Below, in pieces: positions 29,767-41,876 of a DNA stretch of 64,000 nt. Every line of letters begins with the position of its first letter. Positions within the stretch are counted from its first letter, which is position 1. Under the pieces are notes generated by a model. The model ran no database searches. It was not told the DNA's origin and saw nothing but the letters and a program-made list of their open reading frames with translations. A program made the translations under genes and the position numbers. The DNA is from Herbaspirillum sp. GW103 (GTDB lineage Bacteria; Pseudomonadota; Gammaproteobacteria; Burkholderiales; Burkholderiaceae_D), in contig NZ_AJVC01000003.1 in assembly GCF_000261365.1 (NCBI RefSeq), positions 1,116,001-1,180,000 on the forward strand. Reading direction: 5' to 3'.

Positions 29767-30327
29767 TTACTGATCCGTTCTCAAGTATTGATACAGGGTT
29801 TCGCGACTGATTCCGAATTCACGAGCCAGCTTGGTCTTTTGCTCGCCAGCCTCGACACGTTGGCGCAGTTCGGCAATACGCTCAGACGACAGGGATTTCT
29901 TCCTGCCACGGTAGGCCCCGCGCTGCTTGGCGAGCGCGATGCCCTCGCGCTGCCGCTCGCGGATCAAGGCGCGTTCGAACTCGGCGAACGCGCCCATTAC
30001 CGACAGCATCAGGTTCGCCATCGGCGAGTCCTCGCCGGTGAAGGTCAAATGCTCCTTAAGGAACTCGATGCGTACGCCGCGCTGGGTGAGGCCCTGCACC
30101 AGGCGGCGCAGGTCGTCGAGGTTGCGCGCCAGACGATCCATGCTGTGCACCACGACCGTGTCGCCTTCGCGCACGAAGGCGAGCAGCCGTTCCAGTTCGG
30201 GCCGCCGTGTGTCCTTGCCCGACGCCTTGTCGGTGAACACTTTATCCACCTGGATCTGTTCGAGCTGCCGTTCTGGGTTCTGGTCGAAGCTGCTGACGCG
30301 GACGTAACCGATGCGCTGACCGTGCAA
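29767..30327 (-). CDS. tnpR: Tn21-type serine resolvase
   Basis: A 186-aa small serine recombinase: [16 protein letters not shown] (catalytic Ser), [19 protein letters not shown] and [14 protein letters not shown] in the catalytic domain. A C-terminal helix-turn-helix ([18 protein letters not shown]) follows. It resolves cointegrates at the adjacent res site. Confidence 0.96.
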   Translation of the reverse strand: MHGQRIGYVRVSSFDQNPERQLEQIQVDKVFTDKASGKDTRRPELERLLAFVREGDTVVVHSMDRLARNLDDLRRLVQGLTQRGVRIEFLKEHLTFTGEDSPMANLMLSVMGAFAEFERALIRERQREGIALAKQRGAYRGRKKSLSSERIAELRQRVEAGEQKTKLAREFGISRETLYQYLRTDQ

Positions 30328-30339
30328 GGTATCCTCCTG

Positions 30340-30455
30340 AGGGAAATGTGTCAGGAAGAAATCTATGACCCTTGACGGCGCATGTCAATCAATTCGGAAG
30401 GCAACTCTATTCTGACGATTTAGCGCCGGATGGTCTGACGCCAAGTTAGGGCATG
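30340..30455. promoter_or_regulatory. res recombination site and tnpR promoter region
   Basis: This gene-free ~120 bp lies between tnpR and urf2, in the position of res in Tn21-type elements. It contains repeated half-sites such as GTCAGAAT/TGTCAGG and GATTGACATG. Subsites I-III were not individually mapped. Confidence 0.75.
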
Positions 30456-30457
30456 CC

Positions 30458-31447
30458 TCAATCTGACGGTAGCGAGTCGCAGGCGTTCGGATCGGCATCG
30501 GTTTCGTTCCCTGTCTTGGCACGCGCTTCGAAGCGTTGATAACACTCCAACCCGCAGAAGTGCTCGACGTATTCCGCGCCTTCCGGGGTGAAGGCGGCAT
30601 CGAGCGGGATTTCCTTGCAGCACACGCAGCAACTGGTGGTGGTCGAGTCACTTGCATTCATGGTGGCACCCCTCCATTGACTGACGAAGACGGCGAATGC
30701 CGCCGCCGGCATTGGCTTCGCGAACAGGAAGCCTTGTCCTGTGTCGCAGTCCGCTTGTCGCAATAGATCAAGACTCGCCGATGTTTCCACGCCTTCAGCC
30801 ACCACATCCATGCCCAGCCCGTGCGCAAGCTGAATCACGGTGTGCACGATGGTTTGGTCGCGGCGGTCGTTGGCGAGCCCGGCGACAAACGATTGGTCGA
30901 TCTTGAGCGTGCTGATTGGGCAGCACTTCAGATGTTGCAGACAGGAATACCCCGTCCCGAAGTCATCGGCGGCGAAGCGCACACCGATCTGCCGCAAGGC
31001 GTCCAGGGCGGGGAAGATCGCCGGATCACCAAACGCGACCGATTCGGTCAGCTCGATTTCGAGATACTCGGCGGGCAACTCGGCATCAGCCAGCACGCCC
31101 TTTACCCACCCGTCGAAGTCCGGTCCCACTTGGCTCGCCGAAACATTGACGGCCAGCCGGAACGGTCGCCATGCCAGCATTCGCCAGTCACGCATCTGGC
31201 GGCAGGCTTCGCCCAGCACCCAAGCGCCGATTTCAGGCATCAGGCCGGACGATTCGACCACGGGCAGGAACTGGCCCGGTGGCAATAGTCCAAGCGTCGG
31301 ATGACGCCAGCGCAACAGGGCTTCCGCGCCGACAATCCCACCACTGCGCAGATCGACGACGGGCTGGTAGTGCAGTTCAAGCTGCCCGCGCTCGACCGCT
31401 TGGGCCAGTTCCGGCGTCGTCCATCCATCCGGCCGGAAAGCGCTCAT
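30458..31447 (-). CDS. urf2: EAL-domain protein Urf2 with DUF3330 tail
   Basis: A 329-aa protein starting at 31447, overlapping the merE stop (ATGA). The EAL phosphodiesterase-like domain spans ~10-250 ([64 protein letters not shown]). A Cys-rich DUF3330 tail ([22 protein letters not shown]) follows. The EAL signature is degenerate at the first motif (AEALLRW). It is a standard passenger of Tn501/Tn21-like mer transposons; its function is not established. Confidence 0.9.
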   Translation of the reverse strand: MSAFRPDGWTTPELAQAVERGQLELHYQPVVDLRSGGIVGAEALLRWRHPTLGLLPPGQFLPVVESSGLMPEIGAWVLGEACRQMRDWRMLAWRPFRLAVNVSASQVGPDFDGWVKGVLADAELPAEYLEIELTESVAFGDPAIFPALDALRQIGVRFAADDFGTGYSCLQHLKCCPISTLKIDQSFVAGLANDRRDQTIVHTVIQLAHGLGMDVVAEGVETSASLDLLRQADCDTGQGFLFAKPMPAAAFAVFVSQWRGATMNASDSTTTSCCVCCKEIPLDAAFTPEGAEYVEHFCGLECYQRFEARAKTGNETDADPNACDSLPSD

Positions 31448-31680
31448 TCTCTTTCCCTGAATGCCCGCAACGCCCGCGACAGGGACAGAAGGAACAGGCC
31501 GGTCAAACCGAGCGCCGCGATGACCCAATGCTCGCCGAGGAAAGCACCGGCGGTTGTGCCGGCCAGCACGACAGCGAGGATGGGCAGGTGGCAGGGGCAA
31601 GTCAGCACAGCCAGTCCGCCCCACAGGTAGCCGGTGATCGGTTTGTGCGTCTCGGACGGCAAGCGCTCGGGGTTGTTCAT
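31444..31680 (-). CDS. merE: MerE mercury transport protein
   Basis: A 78-aa inner-membrane protein with two TM helices. The CPCHLP cysteine pair of MerE sits in the first helix ([17 protein letters not shown]). It starts inside the merD stop (ATGA) and is thought to take part in uptake of inorganic and methyl mercury. Confidence 0.95.
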   Translation of the reverse strand: MNNPERLPSETHKPITGYLWGGLAVLTCPCHLPILAVVLAGTTAGAFLGEHWVIAALGLTGLFLLSLSRALRAFRERE

Positions 31681-32042
31681 GGCAGACTCTCCGCGTGCTG
31701 TGCCGGCTCGGTCGGCAGGGTGGCCAACTGCACTTCCAGATCGGCCAACGCTTCGCGCCGACGCTCGACGAACTGACGCAGCAGGGCAAGCTGCGCGGCC
31801 GCTTCGTCGCCGTCCGCCGCATCCAGCGCCCGGCACAGCCGCGCCAGCGCGTCGAGGCCGATGCCCGCCTCGAAGGCCGCCCGCACGAAGCACAGCCGTT
31901 GCAAGGCGGCGTCATCGAACAAGCCGTAGCCGCCTGGTGTGCACGCCACCGGGCGCAGCAATCCGCGCAGCAGGTAGTCGCGCACGATATGCACGCTCAC
32001 CCCGGCATCAAGAGCCAGCCGGGACACCGTGTAGGCGTTCAT
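31677..32042 (-). CDS. merD: MerD secondary regulator
   Basis: A 121-aa MerR-family protein with the N-terminal winged helix ([20 protein letters not shown]). It lacks the three metal-binding cysteines of MerR, as expected for MerD, which competes at the operator to switch the operon off. The ATG at 32042 is preferred over an upstream in-frame start because the GGAGG motif is suitably spaced. Confidence 0.95.
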   Translation of the reverse strand: MNAYTVSRLALDAGVSVHIVRDYLLRGLLRPVACTPGGYGLFDDAALQRLCFVRAAFEAGIGLDALARLCRALDAADGDEAAAQLALLRQFVERRREALADLEVQLATLPTEPAQHAESLP

Positions 32043-32059
32043 TGAACACCTCCTTTTTC

Positions 32060-33757
<1,698 letters not shown>

Positions 33758-33816
33758 TTATCGTTTGTGGCGCCAGACAATGACGTCCGTTGTGCTGCGG
33801 TGCCGTTTTCAGTGAC

Positions 33817-34092
33817 TCACTGCTTGACGCTGGACGGATAGCCCGCGTCTGCGGTTGCCTTGGTCAGCTTCTGCACGCTGGTCTTGGCATCGTCGAAGGT
33901 GACGACCGCTTGGCGTGTCTCGAAAGTCACGTCAACTTTGCTGACGCCTTCGACCTTGGAAATCGCCTTCTTGACAGTGATCGGGCAGGCGGAGCAGGTC
34001 ATGCCCGGTACGGACAGCGTGACGGTCTGGGTGGCGGCCCAGACGGGGGCAACAACGGCGGCGAGGGCGAGGGAGGCAAACAGTTTCTTCAT
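33817..34092 (-). CDS. merP: Periplasmic mercury-binding protein MerP
   Basis: A 91-aa protein with a signal peptide ending APVWA-A and the Hg-binding motif VPGMTCSACPITV. It passes Hg(II) to MerT. A 71-bp gap to merA occupies the place where merC is found in Tn21. Confidence 0.97.
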   Translation of the reverse strand: MKKLFASLALAAVVAPVWAATQTVTLSVPGMTCSACPITVKKAISKVEGVSKVDVTFETRQAVVTFDDAKTSVQKLTKATADAGYPSSVKQ

Positions 34093-34104
34093 GGTGAACT
34101 CCGA

Positions 34105-34455
34105 TCAGTAGAAAAATGGCATGACGTAGGGAAATCCGAGCGCGACCAGAACCAGCGCGGCCACGATCCAGAAAATGAGCTTGTAAGTAGCTCGCACTTG
34201 GGGAATCGCGCAGACCTCACCCGGTTTGCAGGCCGCTGCCTGCCGGTAGATGCGCCGCCAGGCGAAGAACAACGCCACCAGCGCCACGCCGATAAAGATG
34301 GGGCGATAGGGTTCCAACACCGCCAAGTTGCCGATCCAAGCGCCGCTGAACCCCAAGGCGATCAGAACCAACGGCCCGAGGCAGCAAGCCGAGGCGAGGA
34401 TGGCGGCAAGCCCTCCAGTGAAGAGCGCGCCGCGCCCGGTTTTTGGTTCAGACAT
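34105..34455 (-). CDS. merT: Mercury transporter MerT
   Basis: A 116-aa membrane protein with three TM helices. The first-helix cysteine pair is in [15 protein letters not shown] and the cytoplasmic-loop pair in [11 protein letters not shown]. First gene of the mer operon. Confidence 0.97.
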
Positions 34456-34490
34456 GCGCTTGTCCTTTCGAATTGAAATTGGATAGCGTA

Positions 34491-34521
34491 ACCTTACTTC
34501 CGTACTCATGTACGGAGTCAA
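34491..34521 (-). promoter_or_regulatory. mer operator/promoter
   Basis: On the minus strand TTGACT (34521-34516) and TAAGGT (34496-34491) are separated by 19 bp, the over-long spacer typical of MerR-controlled promoters. The spacer contains the dyad TCCGTAC-ATGA-GTACGGA. MerR bound here should twist the DNA on binding Hg(II) to activate merT transcription, and it also represses its own divergent gene. Confidence 0.95.
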
Positions 34522-34526
34522 GCGAT

Positions 34527-34961
34527 ATGGAAAACAATTTGGAGAACCTGACCATTGGCGTTTTCGCCAAGGCGGCCGGGGTCAATGTGGAGACCATCCG
34601 TTTCTATCAGCGCAAGGGCTTGTTGCTGGAGCCTGACAAGCCCTATGGCAGCATCCGCCGCTATGGCGAGGCGGATGTAACGCGGGTGCGCTTCGTGAAA
34701 TCAGCCCAGCGGCTGGGCTTCAGCCTGGATGAGATCGCCGAGCTGCTGCGGCTGGAGGATGGCACCCATTGCGAGGAAGCCAGCAGTCTGGCCGAGCACA
34801 AGCTCAAGGACGTGCGCGAGAAAATGGCTGACCTGGCGCGCATGGAGGCCGTGCTGTCTGAGTTGGTGTGCGCCTGCCATGCGCGAAGGGGGAACGTTTC
34901 CTGCCCGCTGATCGCGTCACTACAGGGTGGAGCAAGCTTGGCAGGTTCGGCTATGCCTTAG
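34527..34961 (+). CDS. merR: Mercury-responsive regulator MerR
   Basis: A 144-aa regulator with the winged helix ([20 protein letters not shown]) and three Hg-binding cysteines (Cys in DGTHCEEAS and the [12 protein letters not shown] loop). Divergent from merT. Its stop lies inside the right terminal repeat, as in Tn501-like elements. Confidence 0.97.
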
Positions 34962-34994
34962 CGTGCTTTATTTTCCGTTTTCTGAGACGACCCC
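34957..34994 (-). repeat. Terminal inverted repeat, merR end
   Basis: 38 bp, exact reverse complement of 26762-26799. The next base (34995) is the first base of the truncated cusA copy. Confidence 0.95.
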
Positions 34995-37469
34995 GAGATG
35001 GCGGAAACCGAGTACATGGTGCGGGCTTCCGGCTATTTGAAGGCGCTGGCGGACTTCCGCAACATTCCCTTGGCGACGGGGAAAAACGGCGTACCCGTCA
35101 AACTGGGTGATGTGGCGACCATCCAATTCGGACCGGAGATGCGCCGCGGTATTGCGGAACTCAATGGCGAAGGTGAGTCGGTGGGAGGCGTCATCATCCT
35201 GCGCTCAGGCAAGAACGCGCAGGACACCATTGCGGCCGTCAAGAGCCGACTGGAAGAGCTCAAAAAAAGCCTGCCCGCTGGTGTTGAGGTCGTACCCGTC
35301 TATGACCGGAGCCAGTTGATCGATCGTGCCATCGACAACCTGTCGCACAAGCTGCTTGAGGAGTTCATTGTCGTTGCGGTCGTTTGCGGCCTGTTCCTCT
35401 GGCATCTGCGTTCTGCCCTGGTTGCCATCGTCTCTCTGCCGCTGGGCATCATGATTGCCTTCATCGTGATGCGGTATCAGGGCGTCAATGCCAACATCAT
35501 GTCCCTAGGGGGGATCGCCATTGCAATTGGTGCCATGGTCGATGCCGCCGTTGTCATGATCGAGAATGCGCACAAGCATATTGAAGAGTGGACGCATCGA
35601 CATCCAGGGCAACCTTTGCAGGGGGAAACCCATTGGAGAGTCATTGGTGAGGCGGCCGCAGAGGTCGGACCAACGCTGTTTTTCTGCTTGCTGATCATTA
35701 CCCTGTCGTTTATCCCGGTATTCACGCTGGAGGCGCAGGAGGGACGCTTATTCGGGCCATTGGCATTTACCAAGACCTATGCAATGGCTGGTGCCGCCGG
35801 ATTATCCGTCACGCTGATTCCGATCCTGATGGGCTACATGATCCACGGGAAGATCCCTTCGGAGAACAGCAATCCGCTCAATCGCTGGCTGATTCGTTGC
35901 TATCGGCCGTTACTGGAAGCCGTCTTGCGACGGCCTAGGGCGACACTGGCAATTGCGGCGCTTGCGCTGTTGACGACCTTATGGCCGATCAGCCGTTTGG
36001 GCGGCGAGTTCTTGCCGCAGATGGATGAGGGGGATCTACTCTATATGCCGTCTGCCTTGCCAGGCTTGTCCGCATCCAAAGCTGCCGAACTGCTGCAACA
36101 GACCGATCGCCTGATCAAGACGGTTCCGGAAGTCGCCAGTGTTTTCGGCAAAGCCGGCCGTGCCGAGAGTGCGACCGATCCCGCCCCCTTGGAGATGTTC
36201 GAGACGACCATTCAATTCAAGCCGCGTGATCAATGGCGCCCCGGCATGACGCCGGCGAAGTTGGTGAATGAACTTGACCGGGTCGTCAAAGTGCCTGGCC
36301 TGTCAAATATCTGGGTGCCGCCCATTCGTAACCGGCTAGACATGCTGGCTACCGGGATAAAAAGCCCGATTGGCGTCAAAGTGTCAGGCACCAGCCTGGC
36401 CGATATCGACAAGACGGCGCAAGAAATTGAACAGGTTGCCAAAGCAGTACCGGGCGTCAGCTCCGCGCTCGCCGAACGTCTCAGTGGCGGACGTTACGTG
36501 GATGTCGATATCGACCGGCTGACCGCCGCCAACTACGGTCTCAACATCGCTGATGTCCAGAGCATCGTCTCGTCGGCCATCGGTGGGGAGAACGTCGGTG
36601 AGACGATTGAGGGACTGGCGCGTTATCCGATCAGCGTTCGTTACCCGAGAGAGACTCGGGACTCGCTAGAGCGCCTGCGCGATCTACCGATTCTGACCGG
36701 CGGCGGCCAGCAGATCACCTTGGGAACTGTTGCCACGCTGAAGATCAGCGATGGTCCACCCATGCTCAAAAGTGAGAATGCGCGGCCCAGCGGCTGGATC
36801 TATGTCGATGTCCGGGAGCGGGATCTGTCATCTGTGGTCGCCGACTTGCGCACTGCGGTCAGTTCCAAGGTAAAGCTGATGCCCGGGTTGAGCATTGCCT
36901 ACTCGGGACAATTCGAATACCTGGAGCGAGCAAATGCACGTTTGAAGCTGGTGGTGCCGGCAACGCTAATGATCATCTTCGTGCTGCTCTATTTGACGTT
37001 CCGGCGCTTCGATGAGGCAGCATTGATCATGGCCTCACTGCCATTTGCCTTGGTCGGCGGCATCTGGTTCCTCTATGTTCAAGGCTACAACCTCTCGGTT
37101 GCCACCGGTGTCGGGTTCATCGCTCTGGCTGGCGTGTCCGCTGAATTCGGCGTAGTCATGCTGTTGTACCTGAAACAGGCGGTCTCTGTCCGTGAACAAC
37201 AGGTAGGTGCTATCTCAGTCCCCGTACTGGAGGATGCAATCCGCGAAGGTGCCGTGCTCAGGGTCCGCCCAAAGGCGATGACCGTGGCCGTCATCCTGGC
37301 GGGCCTGATCCCAATTCTGTGGGGAAGCGGCGCCGGCTCCGAAGTCATGAGCCGGATTGCAGCGCCGATGGTCGGCGGCATGATTACCGCTCCATTGCTT
37401 TCGATGTTCGTCATTCCGGCCGCGTATCGTTTGATGCGTGGTCGTCAACCCAAAGCCAATCCGGCTTAA
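34995..37469 (+). pseudogene. cusA: CusA pump, 5'-truncated second copy
   Basis: It matches residues ~223-1046 of the complete CusA at 390, with about a dozen amino-acid changes. The first 222 residues are replaced by the mer transposon end at 34994/34995. The frame is open from an internal ATG at 34998, giving an 823-aa product without the first TM helix and first porter subdomain, so a working pump is unlikely. The mostly silent differences show the two copies diverged under selection before the truncation. Confidence 0.93.
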
Positions 37470-37497
37470 TTTATCCTCAATGTGAAAGGAAGTTGAT

Positions 37498-37836
37498 ATG
37501 AAGAACTTGATGTACGCCATGCTTTTTACCGCATCGCTGGGCAGCAGCGCGCCCGTATTTTCCGCAGACATGCAAGGCATGAAGATGGGCCAAGCCGATG
37601 CTGGCGAAATGATTTCTCATGGGACCGGTGTCATCAAGAGCCTCGACCAGAAGCAAAAAACCGTTACCTTGGCACATCAACCCATCAAAGAACTAAACTG
37701 GCCGGCAATGACCATGGGCTTCAAAGTATCGGATGAGAAAATGCTACAAGGCCTCAAAGTCGGAGACCAGGTGACATTCGAATTGAAGGGGAGTGGAGCC
37801 GCGCCCGTCGTGACGGGAATTCGTCCTGCCAAATAA
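37498..37836 (+). CDS. cusF: CusF-like periplasmic copper chaperone, second copy
   Basis: A 112-aa protein nearly identical to that at 3559, with the same signal peptide and ligand motif (NWPAMTMGF). Differences are few (SSAPVFSA, SLDQKQ, TFELKG). It could still be expressed although its cusA is broken. A ribosome site (AAAGGAAG) precedes the ATG. Confidence 0.88.
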   Translation: MKNLMYAMLFTASLGSSAPVFSADMQGMKMGQADAGEMISHGTGVIKSLDQKQKTVTLAHQPIKELNWPAMTMGFKVSDEKMLQGLKVGDQVTFELKGSGAAPVVTGIRPAK

Positions 37837-38068
37837 GCCTGGCACCGTCCGTGCTTACACGTTCCTAATGCGACACGGACGGTAGGACGTGAGCAAGGCA
37901 TCCATAAGGTCGAAAAGGTAACCAATCATCTATGAAATATGAATGATGGATGATTTCTTAATTACTTTTTCGCTTATGTATGAACATTTGCTTTATCTCG
38001 GCTGGCTCCCTACAGGTGCTGTACCGTAGTGCACAGATTGATCACGGTAATTCGCCAGCTTGCTCACA

Positions 38069-38839
38069 TCATTCGTGCAGACGTCCCAGGAACTGCCGCG
38101 AACGCTCGCTACCCTGAGCACCGAAGAAGAGGGCAGGGGTGGTGTCTTCCAGCACGTGCCCGCCTTCCATGAAGACGATGCGGTCAGCCACTTCCCGGGC
38201 GAAGCGGGTTTCGTGCGTAACGACCAGCATCGTCATGCCTTCGCCCGCCAGTTCGCGCATCACGTTCAACACGTCATCTCTCAGTTCCGGATCCAGTGCC
38301 GAGGTCGGCTCATCGAAGAGGATCACTTCCGGATCCATGGCCAGTGCACGGGCAATGGCTACACGCTGTTTCTGTCCACCGGAGAGCTTGCCCGGATACG
38401 CATCAGCCTTCTCCGCCAGCCCGACCTTGCCCAGCAGCGCAAGACCACGCTCACGGGCCGCTCCCTTGGCAACGCCCTTGACCGAGATCAGTCCTTCAAT
38501 CACGTTCTGCAACGCCGTCATGTGCGGGAACAGGTTGAAGGACTGGAACACCATGGCTGTCTGCTGCCGGATCTGCAGCGTCTTTTGTCGCAGTTCACGC
38601 GCCGGCAATGTCGCAGGATCGCTCAGCCTCACCCCACAGATCTCGATACTGCCGCGGTCCGGCAGTTCCAGCAGATTGAGTGAGCGGATGAACGTGGTCT
38701 TGCCCGAGCCGGACGGGCCCATGATGACCAGCACTTCACCGCGTGCGACTTCGAGATTGATGTCGCACAGCACCTGATTGGCACCGTATGCCTTGGCCAG
38801 TCCACTGACGCGGACGGTGCATTGGGAAGACTGATTCAT
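38069..38839 (-). CDS. Polar amino-acid ABC transporter, ATPase
   Basis: A 256-aa ATPase with Walker A GPSGSGKTTFIRSLNLLE, the signature LSGGQKQRVAIARAL, Walker B VILFDEPTSALDPEL and switch His in VVTHETRFA. These are typical of GlnQ/HisP/ArtP-type importers. It starts within the permease stop (ATGA). The partner binding protein is probably the gene at 42039. Substrate may be a sulfur amino acid, given the neighbouring PLP lyase. Confidence 0.93.
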   Translation of the reverse strand: MNQSSQCTVRVSGLAKAYGANQVLCDINLEVARGEVLVIMGPSGSGKTTFIRSLNLLELPDRGSIEICGVRLSDPATLPARELRQKTLQIRQQTAMVFQSFNLFPHMTALQNVIEGLISVKGVAKGAARERGLALLGKVGLAEKADAYPGKLSGGQKQRVAIARALAMDPEVILFDEPTSALDPELRDDVLNVMRELAGEGMTMLVVTHETRFAREVADRIVFMEGGHVLEDTTPALFFGAQGSERSRQFLGRLHE

Positions 38840-39486
38840 TGATAGCGCCTCGACAGTATCTCTTCCAGCCAGGTTTGCAGGAGAGTGAGCAGTTGGTTGA
38901 TGATCCAGTAGATGGTCCCGACGATGATGAACATGTCCATGTAGCGGAAGGTGGTCGCCCCCAGCTGATCGGCTACGCGTGTCAGTTCCACCACCGTTAC
39001 GGTGGAGGCCAGCGAGGTGTCCTTCATCAGCGCGATCAGGCGGCTGCCCACGGGGGGAATGGCTATGCGCAGGCCTTGCGGCAGTATCACGCGCCACAGC
39101 GTCTTCCAGTAGCCCATGCCCATGGCCCACGCGGCTTCCCATTGACCACGATCTACCGCATTGATGCCGGAGCGGAAGTTCTCGCTCAGGTAGGCTGCCG
39201 AGAAAAGCGTCAGTGCCAGCAGCGCGGCGGGAATGGGATCGATGGTGATGCCATAGTTGGGCAGACCGAAATAGATCAGCAGAATCTGGACCAGCAGCGG
39301 TGTGCCGCGAAACACCGACACGTAGGCGAACGCAAGCCAGCGCAGTGGCCGCGCATCGGAGATCCGTGCCAGCGCAATGAGCATGCCCAGCGCCGAGCCC
39401 AGCACGAACGAGCCTAGTCCCAGCCCGATGGTCACCACCACCGCTTTCTCCAGCAGCGGTAGTGCCCTGACAAACAGATCAATCAT
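38836..39486 (-). CDS. Polar amino-acid ABC transporter, permease
   Basis: A 216-aa HisM/GlnP-type permease with five TM helices, the N-terminal element LLEKAVVVTIGLGLGSFVLG and the EAA loop AAWAMGMGYWKTLWRVILPQ. It is the only permease gene here, so it should act as a homodimer with the ATPase coupled downstream. Confidence 0.93.
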   Translation of the reverse strand: MIDLFVRALPLLEKAVVVTIGLGLGSFVLGSALGMLIALARISDARPLRWLAFAYVSVFRGTPLLVQILLIYFGLPNYGITIDPIPAALLALTLFSAAYLSENFRSGINAVDRGQWEAAWAMGMGYWKTLWRVILPQGLRIAIPPVGSRLIALMKDTSLASTVTVVELTRVADQLGATTFRYMDMFIIVGTIYWIINQLLTLLQTWLEEILSRRYQ

Positions 39487-39549
39487 GGTTCTCCTCCCGG
39501 TTGCCGTGCCTGCATTTGGGCACCGCTTCTGTGGTCATTGACGCGTGCA

Positions 39550-40707
39550 TCATGCCTGCGCTGCAGCGTTTGCATACTGCGCCAGTGCCTGATCCAGATC
39601 GGCGATCAGCAGGGTCGGATCTTCCAGACCGATGGACAGGCGCACCACCGGCTGGTCGGTCGCCGGGAAAGCGCGATTGGCCTGCAAGGCGGCCGGATAA
39701 TACGCCGCCAGGCTGTGCACGCCGCCCCAGCTGGCCCCGATGACGAAGTGCTGCAGGGCGTCGAAGAAACCGTGGAAGGCACTTTCCGGTGCAGGCTTCA
39801 GGATCATCGAAAACAGGCAGCCATGGGTCTTGTAGTCCCGCTTCCAGAGCGCATGACCAGGGTCGGACTCTAGCGGCGGATACATCAGCCGTTCCACCAT
39901 TGGATGGCAGGCCAGATGGTGCGCCACCTGCAGCGTCGATGCACCCTGTGCCTGCACCCGCAACTGCAATGTCTCCAACCCGCGCAGGACCAGGAAGCAG
40001 TCCTCGGGACTGACCTGCTGACCAAGGATGCTCTGGGTCTCACGCAGGATGTCGTAGTGACCGTGGTCATTCATGCTGATGCAGCCCATGAGCACGTCAG
40101 AGTGGCCGCCCAGGAACTTGGTGGCGGCCTGGATACTGAAGTCCACACCGTGGTCCAGACATTTCAGCCCCAGGGGGCTGGCCCAGGTGTTGTCCAGCAT
40201 GGTCAGCACACCGCGTTGGCGCGCAACGGCAGTGATGGCCGGGATGTCCTGCATCTCCATCGTGACCGTGCCTGGCGCTTCCATGCAGATCATGCGCGTG
40301 GTCGGCTTGATCAGCTCGGCAATATCGGCGCCGATATCAGGGCGATACAGCTCCACCTCCACCCCCATGTGCGCCAGCCATTTCTCGGCAAAGGTCTTGA
40401 GGGCACCATAGCAGGCTGCCGAGACCAGCAGATGGTCCCCGCCGCGCACGAACCCCATCACCGTCGTCATCAGGGCTGCTGCGCCGGAGGGGGCGATGAC
40501 ACAGTGGCGGGCGTTTTCCAGAGCAGCCACGCGCTGCTCCAGCAGGCGTGCCGTAGGGGTGCCTGTGACACCATAGCTGAAGCCATCGGGTTGGCGCTGC
40601 TTGCGCTGGACAAAGTCCTCGAAGGTGTCGAACACCACGGTGGAGGCGCGCATCACAGCGGGTGACAGACTGGCGAACGCTTGTTGCGATGAAGTAGGGA
40701 GACTCAT
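39550..40707 (-). CDS. Cys/Met metabolism PLP enzyme (cystathionine beta-lyase-like)
   Basis: A 385-aa fold-type I PLP enzyme. It has RQPDGFSYGVTGTPTARLLE, the cofactor loop SGAAALMTTVMG and the Schiff-base Lys in SIQAATKFLGGHSDVLMG (usual SxTK replaced by AATK). It resembles MetC. With the adjacent amino-acid importer it suggests uptake and cleavage of cystathionine, cystine or a related thioether. It is divergent from the LysR gene. Confidence 0.88.
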   Translation of the reverse strand: MSLPTSSQQAFASLSPAVMRASTVVFDTFEDFVQRKQRQPDGFSYGVTGTPTARLLEQRVAALENARHCVIAPSGAAALMTTVMGFVRGGDHLLVSAACYGALKTFAEKWLAHMGVEVELYRPDIGADIAELIKPTTRMICMEAPGTVTMEMQDIPAITAVARQRGVLTMLDNTWASPLGLKCLDHGVDFSIQAATKFLGGHSDVLMGCISMNDHGHYDILRETQSILGQQVSPEDCFLVLRGLETLQLRVQAQGASTLQVAHHLACHPMVERLMYPPLESDPGHALWKRDYKTHGCLFSMILKPAPESAFHGFFDALQHFVIGASWGGVHSLAAYYPAALQANRAFPATDQPVVRLSIGLEDPTLLIADLDQALAQYANAAAQA

Positions 40708-40807
40708 GCGATTAATTTGTTAATCTAAAAAAGAGAAGCCCAGTATCCGAATTCGCGCTGGCGCCATCAACAGCACATAGGATTAACTCTATAAGTGATA
40801 CTTATAT
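40708..40807. promoter_or_regulatory. Divergent promoter region, PLP lyase / lysR
   Basis: A 100-bp AT-rich spacer between the two diverging genes, with ATAAGTGATACTTAT just before lysR, an inverted ATAAGT/ACTTAT pair that fits a LysR T-N11-A site. Confidence 0.6.
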
Positions 40808-41737
40808 ATGGATATGCGAGACATTCAGGTCTTCCGTGCCGTCATGCGTGCCGGGACCACCAGCAAGGCCGCCGCCTTGCTCAACGTATCCCAGCCGGCG
40901 ATCAGTCAGTCGATCCGCAAGCTGGAAGCGTCTTCCGAGTTACGACTGTTCGAACGAACCCGTGGCCGGCTGGTGCCGACGCAGGAAGCGCTGGCCTTGA
41001 TCGTGGAGGTTGATCGCTGCTTCGCCGGGTTCGAGATGATCGAGCACCGCATCCGCAGCCTGCGGTCGTTCGGACTGGGGCGTCTGGCCATCGCCTCGTT
41101 TCCTGCGCTGGGCAACGGTTTCATGCCACGCGCCATTGCGGCTTTCGGGCTGGGCGAGCGGCGTGTACAGATGTCGTTCCAGATCATGAGTTCGCGCGAG
41201 GTCTACCAGCAGGTCAGCGCGGGGCAGCTGGATTTTGGGCTGATGGCTGATGAACTGTCGGTCTCCGGACTCGAGCATTCGCAATTCACCAGCGTGCCCG
41301 GCGTGATCGTCATGAACGAGCGACACCCATTGGCAGGCAAGCCTTTGATTACCGCTGACGACCTGCTCGAACATCCATTCATCGCCCTCAATCCCGAAGA
41401 CGCCAGCCGTCGCCGCCTGGAGCAGGAGTTGATTCTGCAGGGAAAAGTGTTGCGGCCCATCCTGGAGACGCCGTATTCCAACTCGGTGTGCGAATTCGCC
41501 ATGCGCGGTGTGGGCATGGGTATGGCACATCCTATCCTGGCGCTGGATTACGTCACGCGGGGTCTGCGCTTGAAACCGATGGAAGTGACGGCCAACTTCA
41601 CGGCGCTGCTGGTGTTCCGGCCTGGAGTGCCGATGTCGGAGAATGCCAAGGAGCTGTTGCGGGTGATGCGCATACAGATGGAGTCGGACATGAGTTCGCT
41701 GCGCCAGGTGCTGTACCAGAAACCCGGCGCCTTCTGA
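40808..41737 (+). CDS. LysR-type regulator
   Basis: A 309-aa regulator: winged helix MRAGTTSKAAALLNVSQPAI and a substrate domain with SFQIMSSREVYQQVSAGQLD. It resembles NocR/OccR-like opine and amino-acid regulators. Divergent from the PLP lyase and close to the transporter genes it probably controls. Confidence 0.9.
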   Translation: MDMRDIQVFRAVMRAGTTSKAAALLNVSQPAISQSIRKLEASSELRLFERTRGRLVPTQEALALIVEVDRCFAGFEMIEHRIRSLRSFGLGRLAIASFPALGNGFMPRAIAAFGLGERRVQMSFQIMSSREVYQQVSAGQLDFGLMADELSVSGLEHSQFTSVPGVIVMNERHPLAGKPLITADDLLEHPFIALNPEDASRRRLEQELILQGKVLRPILETPYSNSVCEFAMRGVGMGMAHPILALDYVTRGLRLKPMEVTANFTALLVFRPGVPMSENAKELLRVMRIQMESDMSSLRQVLYQKPGAF

Positions 41738-41832
41738 GGCGTGCGTGAGTTTTCACGGCCATGCACCGGGTTGTGCGCTGCGCACGTGTCTGGTGCAAGG
41801 CGATGTAGGTAGGGAGAGAGGGGCGCCTCAAT

Positions 41833-41876
41833 GAAGGCCGAACGGGGAAGGGCGACAGGCCCTGGCCTTCGTTTTT
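41833..41876 (+). terminator. Probable terminator after lysR
   Basis: GAAGGCC (41833-41839) pairs with GGCCTTC (41864-41870), followed by GTTTTT. The rest of the 300-bp space 41738-42038 has no convincing gene and should hold the promoter of the binding-protein gene. Confidence 0.55.

Larger units (their letters stand above)
34995..38014 (+). repeat. Direct repeat, copy B (cusA 3' part, cusF, terminus)
   Basis: Equal in length to 1056-4075 (offset constant at 33,939 bp throughout) and ends in the same GGCTGGCTCCCTACA. The gene-free stretch 37837-38014 is the shared terminus; 38015-38068 is host sequence before the ABC transporter gene. Confidence 0.9.

Noticed and set aside
30458..31915. 485-codon form of the EAL protein
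   Set aside because: The extra N-terminal codons overlap merE and merD out of frame; the start at 31447 gives the known Urf2 length and an ATGA overlap with merE.
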